Counted from the stretch's first letter, positions 50,349-59,945 are shown. The stretch is DNA of 64,000 nucleotides from DASRFR01 sp035651455 (GCA_035651455.1 DASRFR010000003.1:1-64000); one strand, 5' to 3'. A program made the numbers and translations. Notes: generated from the sequence alone by a model not told the origin.

Positions 50349-50378
50349 ATGATAGGACTTGAGTGCATTGCTGTCAAT
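50349..50378 (-). promoter_or_regulatory. dnaK promoter with HAIR-like HspR site
   Basis: On the minus strand TTGACA (50377-50372), a 17-nt spacer, then TATCAT (50354-50349). On the + strand CTTGAGT-N7-TGTCAAT (50358-50378) matches the HAIR consensus CTTGAGT-N7-ACTCAAG at all seven positions of one half and four of the other. It overlaps the -35 box and spacer, so binding would block RNA polymerase. Confidence 0.65.
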
Positions 50379-50568
50379 GTTTTGATGAGATTGGGTAGGT
50401 GTAGGTTGCAGAGTTTGAGTGTTTTCAATCGGATTGGGGCACTTTGGAGAGGTGCCGAGGGGCAGTATGTGCGGCTTGATCCGGCGGCTGGCTGCTAGCG
50501 TACGCCGTGACCCCTGGGAAAGAGATGCCCCGCGTCCGATCAAGCGGGCGGCCCTAAGGAATCGGGCA

Positions 50569-53307
50569 CTACTGGACGGTGACGGTCACCGTAGCTGTCT
50601 GGGTGTTGCTGCCGTTTGTTCCGGTTACGGTCACGGCATAGCTGCCCGCGGGCGTGCCGGGATCAGTATGCGAACTGGAACTGGAACTGCCGCCGCCGCA
50701 ACTGACGCCCATCGCGACAGCAACGAAGATCAACAACGCAATTCCGATAAGGCTGCGACGACGCTTGCCCGGAGCCGCGAAGAAGAAGCCTCCAGCGAGG
50801 AGAGTTCCGCTCAGCGCAAGCCAGCCGAACGCGGTGTGCGGGCTAAGACGTGCGCCGGCGCCGGAGATGGCATGGGGAGCTGTGGTGCTGACAGTGAGAG
50901 TCGAGGTGGCGCTGGCGGTTGTGCTGCTGAGGTTTACTGAGGCCGGACTCATGGCACAGGTAATTTCGACGGAACCGGGAGGAGTGCAGGCCAGGCTCAC
51001 GGCACCCCCGAATCCGCCGCTGCCGACGGCGGTAATGGTGGAAGTGACGGTTTTACCGATGGCAACCGTAACCGATGATGGACTTGGAGCACTGAACTTG
51101 TAGCCAATCGAGATCCCGTTGGAGGTCGAAGGCGCAAAGGTGGAGTCGCCGGCATAAAGAGCAACCACGGAATGTGATCCCGTGCCGGCAGTGGTGCTGG
51201 TGAAAGTAGCGACTCCGTTGGCAATCGCGGGAGTCGCAGCGGAAACGCCGTCGACCAGAAACTCAACGTTTCCAGTGGGCCCGGTTGCGGGATTCAGCGC
51301 GGCGGTAAAAGTGAGATTGGAGCCTGCCGGAGCAGATGTCAGTGTCATCGTGGTAGCGGTGCGAGGAGTCGAGACATAGCCCGGCCACGAGGAAACCAGC
51401 ACATTGCCATCGATTGTGCCGAGACCGGTCACCTGGTCATAACCCTTAGTAGCACTGAAGCCGATCTGGAAGGGCGCTTTCGTCGGACAACCCGTGCTGC
51501 CCTGGGTGCAGGGCACGATATTGTTGCCGGAAGTGATGTCGTGGAAAGCCGTGGGGTGAGTTTGCGCCAGAGGATAGAGGACGAGGTGAGCGTCGCCTTG
51601 ACCGTTCAGCCTGGTGGCTTGGTTCAGGATAGCGAAAATGCCCGCAAAGGTTGGAGCTCCAGCCGAGGTGCCGCCCACCACAGCCAGACCACCACTGGCG
51701 TCCCGATAACCACTGACACAACTTCCGCTGGTGCAGAACAGATAGCCGTCGTGATTGGGCGAAGCGTTCAGAGAGACGTCGGGGAGATCGCGCTTGCCAT
51801 CGTTAGGAACACCGGTACCGGTTTGCCAGGAGGGCTTGACGGGATGGCCTAATGGGTAAGTGCTGGCGCCGCCGCCGGTCGCGCAAAAACTGGGATTCGG
51901 ATTGTTCGAACTCTGTACCAAACAAATGGCAGTATCGTCATTCCAGGTAGTCTCCGGGATATAGCTTTTCGCCGAGCCGTTACTGCCGTTATTGCCGGCG
52001 AACCAGTAGGTAGTGTCGACAGGCGGAACGGTCGTTGCGGGATCGCCGGTGAACTCCGATCCGCCTATGGCGATTACATTCGGCATGCTGGCGGGAGCGT
52101 CCACCGCCAAACCCTGGGTGGCAGAAGCAACCCCGAAGTCGCAATCGGCCGCGCCGGTGTCGCCGGAAGCCGCAGTGATGGTCTGACCCTGAAGGTTGGC
52201 CTGCTGGGCGGTGGCATTGAGCGAGTCAAGAAATGTTCCGAGGTTAGCTTCGCAGTTTCCGTAGCTGATGCTGATGACGGGGGCGATGTTGTTATCGACG
52301 GCATAACTGAGCGAATCGAACACGCCGAAGTTCTGGTCGTCGCCCACGTAGACATAAATGATCGCGGCGTTCTTGGCGACGGCGCCGGACCACTCGACAT
52401 CGAGATCGGCCTCTGCCAAATCGCTGCTGAATACGGCTGGATTGCCGGTGCCGGGGACGAGCAGGAGTTGCGGTTCCAAGGCGGACAATCCCGAAGCGCT
52501 GCGAAAAGCATCGACATCGCTGAGATCGATGGCGGTCTGGCCGGTGACGGCGATGGTCTGACCCGAGCCGTCAAATCCGGCGGCATAGAGGGAGTGCAGG
52601 TCATAAATGGTGGCGAAATCGTCAGGCGCGACAAAGTGATTGCCGGAAACACTGGAGGTGAAGTGCGAAGCAACCGGTGAGGAGGAAAGCCGCCGTACGC
52701 GAGCTCGGGGTTTCGGGCGGAAATCGTCGAGATTGTGAAATCCCGAGACTACGTTTACCAATGCTTTGGGTACAGATAAATCGGTGCTATTGGCGAAGTG
52801 CATCTCGCCATTCATCTCGTAACGATGAAGTTCAGTGCGAAAAGCAACTTCAATCTGCTGCACGGTGCCGGTGAAGCGCAGATGATTGCGGCCACGAGCG
52901 ACCTCGGTTACGGTAAAGCCCTGTCCCTGGAGCCATGCGCTTACTTTGTCGATATCGCCATGGCTCAGCCCGAAGCGGTCCGCATACTCCTCGGGCGAGA
53001 GCCAGTGATGGTATTGGGGCGAGGAGGGGTCCTGCTGGTCGCGCAAGAGTTTTTCCAGAGCGCTCTGCTGCGCGGCTGTCGGCTTGAAAAAAATGGAAAC
53101 GCCCTGCAGCTTCATGCCGGGATCGAGGCGGCCACGGTCAAATTCCGGACGGGCGAGCGGGTGGGCGCTCCCCGGCAACGCCGCGATATCACCTTCGGCA
53201 ATCACTCCGGCTATGCGGCTGCGATTACTACCCTGGGACAACAAAGAACTTGCGGCAAATAGAAGAATGACAGAAGCAGATAAAAGCAGGGTTACACGAG
53301 AACGCAC
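50569..53307 (-). CDS. Secreted S53 (sedolisin/pseudomonalisin-like) peptidase with Ig-like and membrane-tail parts
   Basis: 912 residues from GTG 53307 with GGAGGG 4 nt before it. Order: signal peptide (LLLSASVILLFAASSLLS); activation domain to about 190 (FFKPTAAQQSALEKLLRDQQ, then HHWLSPEEYADRFG); S53 catalytic domain (Glu/Asp in AEADLDVEW near 300, nucleophile Ser in VGGTSAGAPTFAGI near 547); two Ig-like repeats; then two hydrophobic helices split by K-R-R-R and ended by V-S-C-G-G-G followed by Ser repeats and a last short Ig-like tail. S53 enzymes are acid-stable serine peptidases. The membrane-then-tail end is unusual. It stands alone. Confidence 0.88.
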   Translation of the reverse strand: MRSRVTLLLSASVILLFAASSLLSQGSNRSRIAGVIAEGDIAALPGSAHPLARPEFDRGRLDPGMKLQGVSIFFKPTAAQQSALEKLLRDQQDPSSPQYHHWLSPEEYADRFGLSHGDIDKVSAWLQGQGFTVTEVARGRNHLRFTGTVQQIEVAFRTELHRYEMNGEMHFANSTDLSVPKALVNVVSGFHNLDDFRPKPRARVRRLSSSPVASHFTSSVSGNHFVAPDDFATIYDLHSLYAAGFDGSGQTIAVTGQTAIDLSDVDAFRSASGLSALEPQLLLVPGTGNPAVFSSDLAEADLDVEWSGAVAKNAAIIYVYVGDDQNFGVFDSLSYAVDNNIAPVISISYGNCEANLGTFLDSLNATAQQANLQGQTITAASGDTGAADCDFGVASATQGLAVDAPASMPNVIAIGGSEFTGDPATTVPPVDTTYWFAGNNGSNGSAKSYIPETTWNDDTAICLVQSSNNPNPSFCATGGGASTYPLGHPVKPSWQTGTGVPNDGKRDLPDVSLNASPNHDGYLFCTSGSCVSGYRDASGGLAVVGGTSAGAPTFAGIFAILNQATRLNGQGDAHLVLYPLAQTHPTAFHDITSGNNIVPCTQGSTGCPTKAPFQIGFSATKGYDQVTGLGTIDGNVLVSSWPGYVSTPRTATTMTLTSAPAGSNLTFTAALNPATGPTGNVEFLVDGVSAATPAIANGVATFTSTTAGTGSHSVVALYAGDSTFAPSTSNGISIGYKFSAPSPSSVTVAIGKTVTSTITAVGSGGFGGAVSLACTPPGSVEITCAMSPASVNLSSTTASATSTLTVSTTAPHAISGAGARLSPHTAFGWLALSGTLLAGGFFFAAPGKRRRSLIGIALLIFVAVAMGVSCGGGSSSSSSHTDPGTPAGSYAVTVTGTNGSNTQTATVTVTVQ

Positions 53308-53872
53308 ACTACCCTCCGCGCGCAGGGCGCTTGAGTTAATCCCTTAGGCCTGGCAGGCTTGTTCAAGGATGGATTCAGGGTACCGCAACAAAGGATGTAT
53401 AACCAGCCGATTTTTGACAAAAGCGGGCAGCCGAAGGGCAGTGTACGGTTGTAACGAGGAGTGCGGGTTGCGGGTCAAAGTAGGGACTCGATAGTGCATT
53501 GTGTTGGGCGGGGAGCCTACTTTCCGGTGAATTGGGACATCTGATGTAAAAGCGGCGTCGCCGCAGAGAATGTAGAGATGATCGTTTTTCGTACTCACCG
53601 GGTGTTGCTGATGTACGCAGAGATGGTGCTCGCGGCGATGATCCTGCTGCTGGGTGCGGGGCTGTCGCCGGACGCAGTCCCTGCGATCCTGGGCCCTGTG
53701 CCGCGCGGGAGCAGCTTGCAATCCGGAACGACTTTGAACGATCCTCCGCCCGATACGCATTGCCCGGCTGATGATCTGCGAAAACTGTCGTGCGAGCAGC
53801 GGTATACGGCGGTGATCTAGGCGCATTCGCGCAGGCGGAAAGCAAATCAAAATTGGACGGGTGTAAAGAGGC
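53308..53872. other. Gene-free stretch
   Basis: Shadow-like frames only. A plus-strand frame at 53578-53820 has a hydrophobic start (LLMYAEMVLAAMILLLGAGL) but no ribosome binding site. No RNA gene or hairpin terminator was identified before the tRNA. Confidence 0.45.
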
Positions 53873-53948
53873 TGGAGCCGACGAGCGGACTTGAACCGCT
53901 GACCTGCCGATTACGAATCGGCTGCTCTACCAACTGAGCTACGTCGGC
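53873..53948 (-). tRNA. tRNA-Thr (anticodon CGU)
   Basis: Read on the minus strand: acceptor GCCGACG pairs with CGTCGGC, followed by T and an encoded CCA. The D-arm (AGCTCAGTTGGTAGAGC), the anticodon stem CCGAT/ATCGG with loop TCGTA giving CGT (threonine), and the T-arm GGTTCAAGTCC are all standard. 76 nt with CCA. Confidence 0.95.
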
Positions 53949-54397
53949 CTCGGGGAGACGAGATTAGTTTAGCAGAGCGCCTCGGATCCGAACGCTTTGC
54001 ATCTGGATCTTCCATGAGAGCGCGTTTGCATGAGAGCGCTTTTCCCTACGCAACGGAGGACAAGGGCTGCCTTGCTGACCTTTCAAACGCCATTCCTGTT
54101 CCTGAAGATGATTTCTGCTCTTGAAAATCCCTGCTCTGGAAGGTAACCCTGCTCTCAAAGGTGAATCCTTCTCTTCAGGTAACCCCGCCCAAACGTAATC
54201 CCGCTCTTAACGTAATCTGCCTCTTAACAAAGCGAAACGTCATGGACTCGAACTGATTCCGGCGTTGAATGAGACCCAACCGAGAAGAGAATCAAAGTGC
54301 TTATCCTCAACATTCCTTGTTGCCAATGTTCGTCCCTGCGGGCGATCATGCCAGGGCTGACGATCGGGTCGGATGAGTGCGAGGAGGATGGAAGAAG
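53949..54397. repeat. Intergenic stretch with degenerate 17-18-bp tandem repeats
   Basis: From about 54085 to 54232 a unit close to GTAATCCCTGCTCTTNAAG recurs about eight times with a period of 17-18 bp (for example near 54109, 54126, 54143, 54161, 54179, 54195 and 54212), with drift between copies. Just before, CATGAGAGCGC occurs twice 16 bp apart (54012-54040). No gene covers the stretch. It is neither a CRISPR array (no constant repeat) nor obviously protein coding. Confidence 0.6.
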
Positions 54398-54802
54398 ATG
54401 GCAGTCAGTGCAATGGCAAAGAAGCTTGGCCTAAAACCAAAGATGAAAGCAGCGATTCTGCACCCTCCTTCGAACTACGTGAAGTTACTGGGCACGCTGC
54501 CCGAAGACGTCTCCATCTCAGAGGCACCGGGCGCGAACCATGACTTCGTCCAATTCTTTGCGACCAAGAAATCTGAGATCGTGAAGGCGAGGTCGAAGCT
54601 GCTGAAGAGCGCGCGACCAGGGGCACTGGTGTGGATCACATATCCAAAGAAGACATCTGGTATGGAGAGCGATTTGAGCCGCGAAGAAGTGTGGACGGCG
54701 ATGGAGGGTACGGGATGGCGTCCGGTGTCGCAGATCGCAATCGATGACACATGGTCGGCATTACGCTTTCGACCTGTTGCGGACGTGAGGTCGCGCAAGT
54801 AA
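54398..54802 (+). CDS. DUF3052-like conserved protein
   Basis: 134 residues from ATG 54398 (AGGAGG 10 nt before it). The chain is MAKKLGLKPKMKAAILHPPS, then VSISEAPGANHDFVQFFATK and PGALVWITYPKKTSGMESDL, ending with IDDTWSALRFRPV. This matches the small cytosolic family often called DUF3052, in which a Rossmann-like core without catalytic residues is typical. Function unknown. An intrinsic hairpin (54883-54918) follows. Confidence 0.78.
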   Translation: MAVSAMAKKLGLKPKMKAAILHPPSNYVKLLGTLPEDVSISEAPGANHDFVQFFATKKSEIVKARSKLLKSARPGALVWITYPKKTSGMESDLSREEVWTAMEGTGWRPVSQIAIDDTWSALRFRPVADVRSRK

Positions 54803-54882
54803 TCGCATCGACAGCTTCATTCGTTTCAGGGAATGCTCGCTGGTAGCGATGCGATGTGAAACCGAAACTTGAGCCTTAAACG

Positions 54883-54918
54883 AAAAGACCAGCCCGGCAA
54901 TAGGCTGGCCTTTTCTTT
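54883..54918. terminator. Bidirectional intrinsic terminator
   Basis: AAAAGACCAGCC, an 8-nt loop and GGCTGGCCTTTT, then TCTTTC. The stem has a single mismatch and A/T runs on both sides, so it can end transcripts from the left (DUF3052-like gene) and from the right (the DUF6599 gene). Confidence 0.82.
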
Positions 54919-55126
54919 CAAGGGAGAATAGTTCCAACGGAGGCAAATTCCGTCAAAACTTTCTGGCGAAATCTTATGAGCCGCAAAAGCGGGGTGTCAA
55001 GCAAATTTTGGAGAATAAATACCAGCATTTTCATGCACTTAGAAAAAGAATCAACAAAGGTTGCAAATGCCTCGTTTTGTGACAATCGCTGGCAAACTTC
55101 GACCTAAGCTGCATAGACTCAGCCAG

Positions 55127-56350
55127 TTACGTGCGGAGGGAAGGTTTTTCAGCCTGGTCGGTCAGGTGCAGGGAGATGAATTCTACCTGCTCGGGACGGT
55201 CGAAGAGGCGGTCGGGAAAAATCCGTTTTGCGAGTATTCGGACGCCGCCGAAAGCGACACCCGCGACCAGTGCGAAGCCAATCAGGATGAAACAGAGAAT
55301 GATGATGTTAACGAGCAGGTTCGCAAGATTGTCTTTCTTGCTGAAGGATGTGTTCTGGTTCCAGGTGACGTCCGCATCGTAGTTGACGGATGCCAGCAAC
55401 GACTTGGCTTCGCTCTGTGAAAGAGGCCCGGTGACGACGGCAATGATGGGCCCGGTGCGTTTGTCGAAGAAGGGACCCGCGTCCACCAGGGTTGGAGATC
55501 CGGGCTGCTGGGCGGCGTTCTGAGGATGAGCATTGTCGAGGGCGCGCAGATGCTGTGCGGCAAGTTGCGGCGTCGGGTAGTTGATAAGCATGAGCGTGGC
55601 TTCACCACCCGAAGTTGTGTAATTGCCGAGCACCACTTCAGCGCCGGAAGCGAAGTCGACCAGTTGGGAGGAGACTGGAGCTCCTATCTTGTCCAGAGCG
55701 ATAGGCCCTACCACGTAGCGCGCCGTGTTTCTTATGTAGCCCTCCTTGGGAAGGTAAGCAGGGAGGCCCGGCAGCTTGCCCGCGGATTGCGCGGGTTGAA
55801 CGAAGCTTGCCGCCAGTTCACGAAGTTCGGCGGCAGACATTGCGCTCAGCTTCTCGAAGAGCGCGTCTACCAAGACGTTTCCCCGATAGAACAGCACGCG
55901 ATTGTTCAGCGACGAGGCCTGATCACCAATCTTCTCGTTGAGCATTTCGGGGCTTTTATAAAAAGTGAAAGCTCCATAAGCCCCGCTCGCGTCGCTGAAG
56001 CGCGCCGCCCGGATCGTAAGCTTGCGGCCATCATCACGGGTGTAAGTTCCGCCAGCGAAATCGGTGAAGCCATACTCGTTCAGAACTCCGGCGTTCACTT
56101 GGTCGGCGACGGCCGGATCCTTGCTGAGCTTCGGCGAGCCTTGCATGCGCCACCCCGCGAACGATTTGGGCAAAAGTGACGCGGAGGACTCGCTGGGGGT
56201 ACGCGGCCCAGACGAAGTGGAAGGACGGTCGGCGGCGAAGGCAAGAATGCAGGCGAAGAGCGGAGTCATCAGCAGGCAGAGCAAACCGCGCAGAGCGCCG
56301 GGGAATCTGGCGCGGCGATACGCCGACGCCATCGCGCTCGATGAATTCAT
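55127..56350 (-). CDS. DUF6599-type secreted/membrane protein
   Basis: 407 residues from ATG 56350; ATG 56332 and longer starts are possible, and none has a good ribosome binding site. A signal peptide (LRGLLCLLMTPLFACILAFA) is followed by the DUF6599 pattern: LLPKSFAGWRMQGSPKLSKD, NEYGFTDFAGGTYTRDDGRK, then SDASGAYGAFTFYKSPEM. One membrane helix near the C-terminus (LLVNIIILCFILIGFALVAG) and a basic cytosolic tail end it. The family is almost confined to Acidobacteriota and has no known function. Confidence 0.78.
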   Translation of the reverse strand: MNSSSAMASAYRRARFPGALRGLLCLLMTPLFACILAFAADRPSTSSGPRTPSESSASLLPKSFAGWRMQGSPKLSKDPAVADQVNAGVLNEYGFTDFAGGTYTRDDGRKLTIRAARFSDASGAYGAFTFYKSPEMLNEKIGDQASSLNNRVLFYRGNVLVDALFEKLSAMSAAELRELAASFVQPAQSAGKLPGLPAYLPKEGYIRNTARYVVGPIALDKIGAPVSSQLVDFASGAEVVLGNYTTSGGEATLMLINYPTPQLAAQHLRALDNAHPQNAAQQPGSPTLVDAGPFFDKRTGPIIAVVTGPLSQSEAKSLLASVNYDADVTWNQNTSFSKKDNLANLLVNIIILCFILIGFALVAGVAFGGVRILAKRIFPDRLFDRPEQVEFISLHLTDQAEKPSLRT

Positions 56351-56531
56351 GTGACTACGTGGGGCACTGTGCATGAGCAAAAGACGAGGTTGCGAGGCAA
56401 AAAAGCCCCATTTGCGCACTCACTCATTAGAGTACAGAGCGGCCGGGAAAGTTTCCACCAGACGCCGGCCCGTGGGTGTGAGTGTTCCGTGCCCCACGTG
56501 ACGAGTGGGGCGGCTCAGCTTCGTTCGCCGC

Positions 56532-57377
56532 TTACAGCGGAGTGAAGATGGCGCTGACCTCTTTAGGGTTAGCGGCCTCGGCGGCAAAAGTGAAGGTGCC
56601 GCGATCCCGCATCTCCTGCGCCGCGCGAAGAAACGCTCCGAGGGCGCTGCGGTACAAAGCACTGCCGACACTGATCCGCTTCACGCCAAGGGCGGAGAGC
56701 TCGGCAACGCTCAAAAGAACGCCTTTCAGGCCCATGAGCACGTTAACCGGACGATCGACGGAACGCACCACGGCAGCAATGTCGTCCTTCGAAGCGAGAC
56801 CGGGAGCATAGAGGACGTCGGCGCCGGCTTCCTGAAATGCTTGAAGGCGGCGAATGGTGTCCTGCAAGTCGGGGCGGCCGTGCAGGTAATTTTCGGCGCG
56901 GGCGGTGAGCGTAAAGGGAAATGGCAGAGCGCGGGCGCTTTCCACAGCGGCGCGCACGCGCTCGACGGCGTGGCCCAATTCGTAGATCGGGGAATCCTGC
57001 CTTCCTGTTGCGTCTTCGATGGAGCCGCCAACGACCCCGGCGGCAGCCGCAAGGCGGATAGTCTCGGCCACGGCGGCGGGCGCATTGCCAAAACCGTTTT
57101 CGAGGTCCGCACTGACGGGAAGATTGGTACTGGAAGCGATCGCCGCGGCATTGGCGAGAGTCTGCTCGCGCGTGAGCGAATTATCGCGCCTTCCGAGAGT
57201 GAAGGCGTAACCCATGCTGGTGGTGGCCAGCGCCTCGAAGCCCAAATGGGCCAGCAGGCGCGCGCTGCCGGGATCCCAGGGATTAGGAATGATGAAGGTT
57301 ACCTTGCGTTCGTGCAGGGCGCGAAAGGTTTGTGCTTTTTCGAGTTGACTAGCGGCCGCGGGAAAGGTCGTACTCAT
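56532..57377 (-). CDS. Isocitrate lyase/PEP mutase-superfamily protein
   Basis: 281 residues, one TIM barrel. Marks of the superfamily: FIIPNPWDPGSARLLAHLGF at the N-terminus, ATTSMGYAFTLGRRD, LPVSADLENGFGNAP with the metal-binding Asp, GSIEDATGRQDSPIYE and TLTARAENYLHGR. The catalytic K-K-C-G-H motif of true isocitrate lyase is missing, so it is a PEP mutase-like or oxaloacetate-hydrolase-like member. The substrate is a small 2-keto or carboxylic acid in the cytosol. It is a single-gene unit, upstream of the amidase gene on the same strand (downstream partner by position). Confidence 0.88.
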   Translation of the reverse strand: MSTTFPAAASQLEKAQTFRALHERKVTFIIPNPWDPGSARLLAHLGFEALATTSMGYAFTLGRRDNSLTREQTLANAAAIASSTNLPVSADLENGFGNAPAAVAETIRLAAAAGVVGGSIEDATGRQDSPIYELGHAVERVRAAVESARALPFPFTLTARAENYLHGRPDLQDTIRRLQAFQEAGADVLYAPGLASKDDIAAVVRSVDRPVNVLMGLKGVLLSVAELSALGVKRISVGSALYRSALGAFLRAAQEMRDRGTFTFAAEAANPKEVSAIFTPL

Positions 57378-57479
57378 GCCGTCCTCCTGGTTTTAGCTTA
57401 GCCCCGGATGAGCGAGTTGAGCAAAGTGGGGACACGGGAGGTGGAGGCAGAGCATGGTGAGAGTGACGAGAGCGTATTG

Positions 57480-59945
57480 CTAGTCGGTATTCGGGACGGG
57501 ATACTCGGTCGTGGCTTTTGCCCGGGCAACTTTGCTGGCAACCTTGACGCCGCTAAGGCCATTCACGTAGCGGGCGATGCCGCGATAGAGAGATTCAGCA
57601 ATGCGCTGGCGGTACTCGGCGGTTTCAAGCTTGTGCTCATCCGTAGGATTACTGACAAAAGAGATCTCCGCCAGAATGGAGGGCATATTCGCGCCAATTA
57701 AAACGATAAACGGCGCTTTCTTCACACCGCGGTCGCGGATCGCGGAATTCTTTCCCGCTAATCCGCTGTGCAATGATTGCTGCACGTCGGTAGCAAACTC
57801 ACGCGACTCCTCAATTTTCTCTTTGAGTGCGATTTTCTTTACGAGGCCCTGAAGTTCGTGGATGGAGTTTTCCGACACGGCATTCTCGCGGGCTGCGACT
57901 TCCAGCGCGTCACGAGAAGAGGTGAAATTTAAATAATAGGTTTCCACGCCGCGAGCGTTGGGATCATCGCTGGAATTGGCATGAATGGACACGAACAGGT
58001 CGGCCTCTTCGCGATTGGCGATGGCGGTGCGAGTCTCGAGCGGAATGAAGGTATCGTCCTGACGGGTGTAGATCACGTCCGCACCGAGCCGGCTCTCCAG
58101 CAGTTTGCCGAGGCGGCGACCAACCTCCAGAACCAGGTCCTTTTCCTGCAAACCATCAGGGCCGATGGTTCCGGTGTCATGACCGCCGTGGCCGGGATCG
58201 ATGACAATGCGGCCGATCTTAAGACCAAGCGCGCGGATCAGGGAACGGTCGCCGCTGGCGGTCGGCCGGGCTTCCCGCGCATCGATTTCGGGCTGGTCGT
58301 TGCCGGTAGTGGCGAGCTTCCCGGTTTTGGAATTGGCTCGCGACTTAGAGCGCGACTTGCGGCGATCTGAAGGAGTCAGCTCGTCAATTGCGGTAGCGTC
58401 CGTCGTAGTGCGCTGCGCAGTGATCTCGGGTTTGGCTGCGGGTTGAGCGGCTTCCGTGGCAGCCCGGGGGGCGAGCGTGGCTACCTCATCGTTGTTGCCA
58501 TCGGCGCTGCGACGCTTAGTTGAAGAAGAAATTGCCTTGTCGCTCTGGAGCGACGAGGGGAGCGTAAGCGGCGGTTCTGTTTCGTCAGATTGCTTATGTG
58601 AGGACGGCCGAGCGTTTTTCGTAACCTGGGCTGAGGTTACGTCGGGCACGGAGCTGTCGTCATCATCATCCGCTTCGACGATCTTTTTAGGGATCAGTTT
58701 CGGCCCTGCCGGAGTGAGCACGACGCTCGTGCTGTTGATTGTCGCTGGCGCACTTTTGCTGTCTGCAGAAGCGACCGGCACGATGGCGCTGGAAGAGGCC
58801 TTGGGGCGGCGATCGCTAGCCTGGGCGTCTCTGGCCTGGGCGTCTTTTGATGCGAGGGGGGGAATGTCTTCTTCGCGCAGACCTTCACCGTTCGAAGAAA
58901 CTGGCGAGGGCTCGGCCTTCGCCACTAGGGTATCCGTCTTTTTGCCGTGAATATCGATGATGAGCCGATATGGGTTGGGCAACAAGAAGGCGTCGTAGTT
59001 GGAGAGATTGTCAACCTCCAGGACAACGCGGGTGCGACCGGGCTGGAACTGGGCCACGCGGATTTTCTTGAGAAAATCGTCATCCACATCGAAGGTTTTG
59101 CCGACCAGGGTGGAGGCGAGTTTTGTATCGCGCAAGTCGAAGAAAATCCGGTCAGGATGATCGATGCGCTGCGAGTCGAACTTCACTTCCTGTTCGAGGT
59201 CAATGGCTACCCGTGTGTAATCGGGAGTGGACCAATGGCGGATGCTCGTCACGCGCGGCAGGCGGCCGCGTTTGCGTTCCGGCCGAGTGTTATCGGCCTG
59301 ATCGTCAGTGTCTGCTGGCTTCTTTGACTTCGCCTGGCGCGCCTCGGCCTCTTTTCGGGAAGCTTGCTCCGAGATTTCATTCAGCGCGTCGCGAGCGTCG
59401 TCGGCAAGGTGATGGCGAGGATACCGGCGCAGGAATTCTTCGAAGCTGGCGCGGGCCTGATCGGGATCGTCGAGATCATCCTTGTAAATTTCCCCGATGG
59501 TGAACAAGGCGTCGAAACGGTATCGGCTGCCGGGATATTCGCGCCGCAAGAACTGGTATTGCTCGATGGCGGAGTGGAGGATTTTGTCGTCTTCGAACTG
59601 ACGACCCATTTCGACGAGCAGTTCGGCGCAGCTTACAACGCTGGGATCAGCCTTGGTGGAGACGGGCGCGCCGAAGTACACCAGGCGGTAAGCATCGAGA
59701 ACTCGCTGATAATCCTTGCGAGTGCGCTCGGAGGCGGGACGGCCGTTCAAGGCTTCCTGCAACTGCTCCGCCCGGGCGAATCTTTCGCGCGCCCAAGCAT
59801 CGCTGTGAGCGACGCGAGCCTGGGCAAAGCAGGCAGCACTAATGAGCGAGCACAGAAGCGCGCATCGGTAGAGCGTACGACACCTACTCTCGCACTTTGT
59901 CAATTTGTTTCTGCCCGTAATCGCTTGCTGACAACCTGAGTTCAC
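57480..59945 (-). CDS. N-acetylmuramoyl-L-alanine amidase with TPR-like and AMIN domains
   Basis: 821 residues from GTG 59945. A signal peptide (YRCALLCSLISAACFAQA) precedes tetratricopeptide-like helices to about 210 (SAIEQYQFLRREYPGSRYRF, then PDQARASFEEFLRRYPRHHL), an AMIN domain near 235-340 (IRHWSTPDYTRVAIDLEQEV, then FQPGRTRVVLEVDNLSNYD), a long low-complexity Ser/Thr/Ala linker, and an Amidase_3 domain near 600-800. Metal ligands are visible in IVIDPGHGGHDTG, then VSIHANS and SILAEISFVSNP. It cleaves the bond between muramic acid and the peptide in cell division or cell-wall turnover. The SLT gene follows upstream, 25 nt away. Confidence 0.92.
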   Translation of the reverse strand: MNSGCQQAITGRNKLTKCESRCRTLYRCALLCSLISAACFAQARVAHSDAWARERFARAEQLQEALNGRPASERTRKDYQRVLDAYRLVYFGAPVSTKADPSVVSCAELLVEMGRQFEDDKILHSAIEQYQFLRREYPGSRYRFDALFTIGEIYKDDLDDPDQARASFEEFLRRYPRHHLADDARDALNEISEQASRKEAEARQAKSKKPADTDDQADNTRPERKRGRLPRVTSIRHWSTPDYTRVAIDLEQEVKFDSQRIDHPDRIFFDLRDTKLASTLVGKTFDVDDDFLKKIRVAQFQPGRTRVVLEVDNLSNYDAFLLPNPYRLIIDIHGKKTDTLVAKAEPSPVSSNGEGLREEDIPPLASKDAQARDAQASDRRPKASSSAIVPVASADSKSAPATINSTSVVLTPAGPKLIPKKIVEADDDDDSSVPDVTSAQVTKNARPSSHKQSDETEPPLTLPSSLQSDKAISSSTKRRSADGNNDEVATLAPRAATEAAQPAAKPEITAQRTTTDATAIDELTPSDRRKSRSKSRANSKTGKLATTGNDQPEIDAREARPTASGDRSLIRALGLKIGRIVIDPGHGGHDTGTIGPDGLQEKDLVLEVGRRLGKLLESRLGADVIYTRQDDTFIPLETRTAIANREEADLFVSIHANSSDDPNARGVETYYLNFTSSRDALEVAARENAVSENSIHELQGLVKKIALKEKIEESREFATDVQQSLHSGLAGKNSAIRDRGVKKAPFIVLIGANMPSILAEISFVSNPTDEHKLETAEYRQRIAESLYRGIARYVNGLSGVKVASKVARAKATTEYPVPNTD

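Noticed and set aside
53578..53820. Plus-strand 80-codon frame with a hydrophobic start
   Set aside because: No ribosome binding site and a composition in the second half typical of a non-coding frame.
54085..54232. CRISPR array
   Set aside because: Units are 17-18 bp, drift from copy to copy, have no spacer of constant length, and no cas gene is near.
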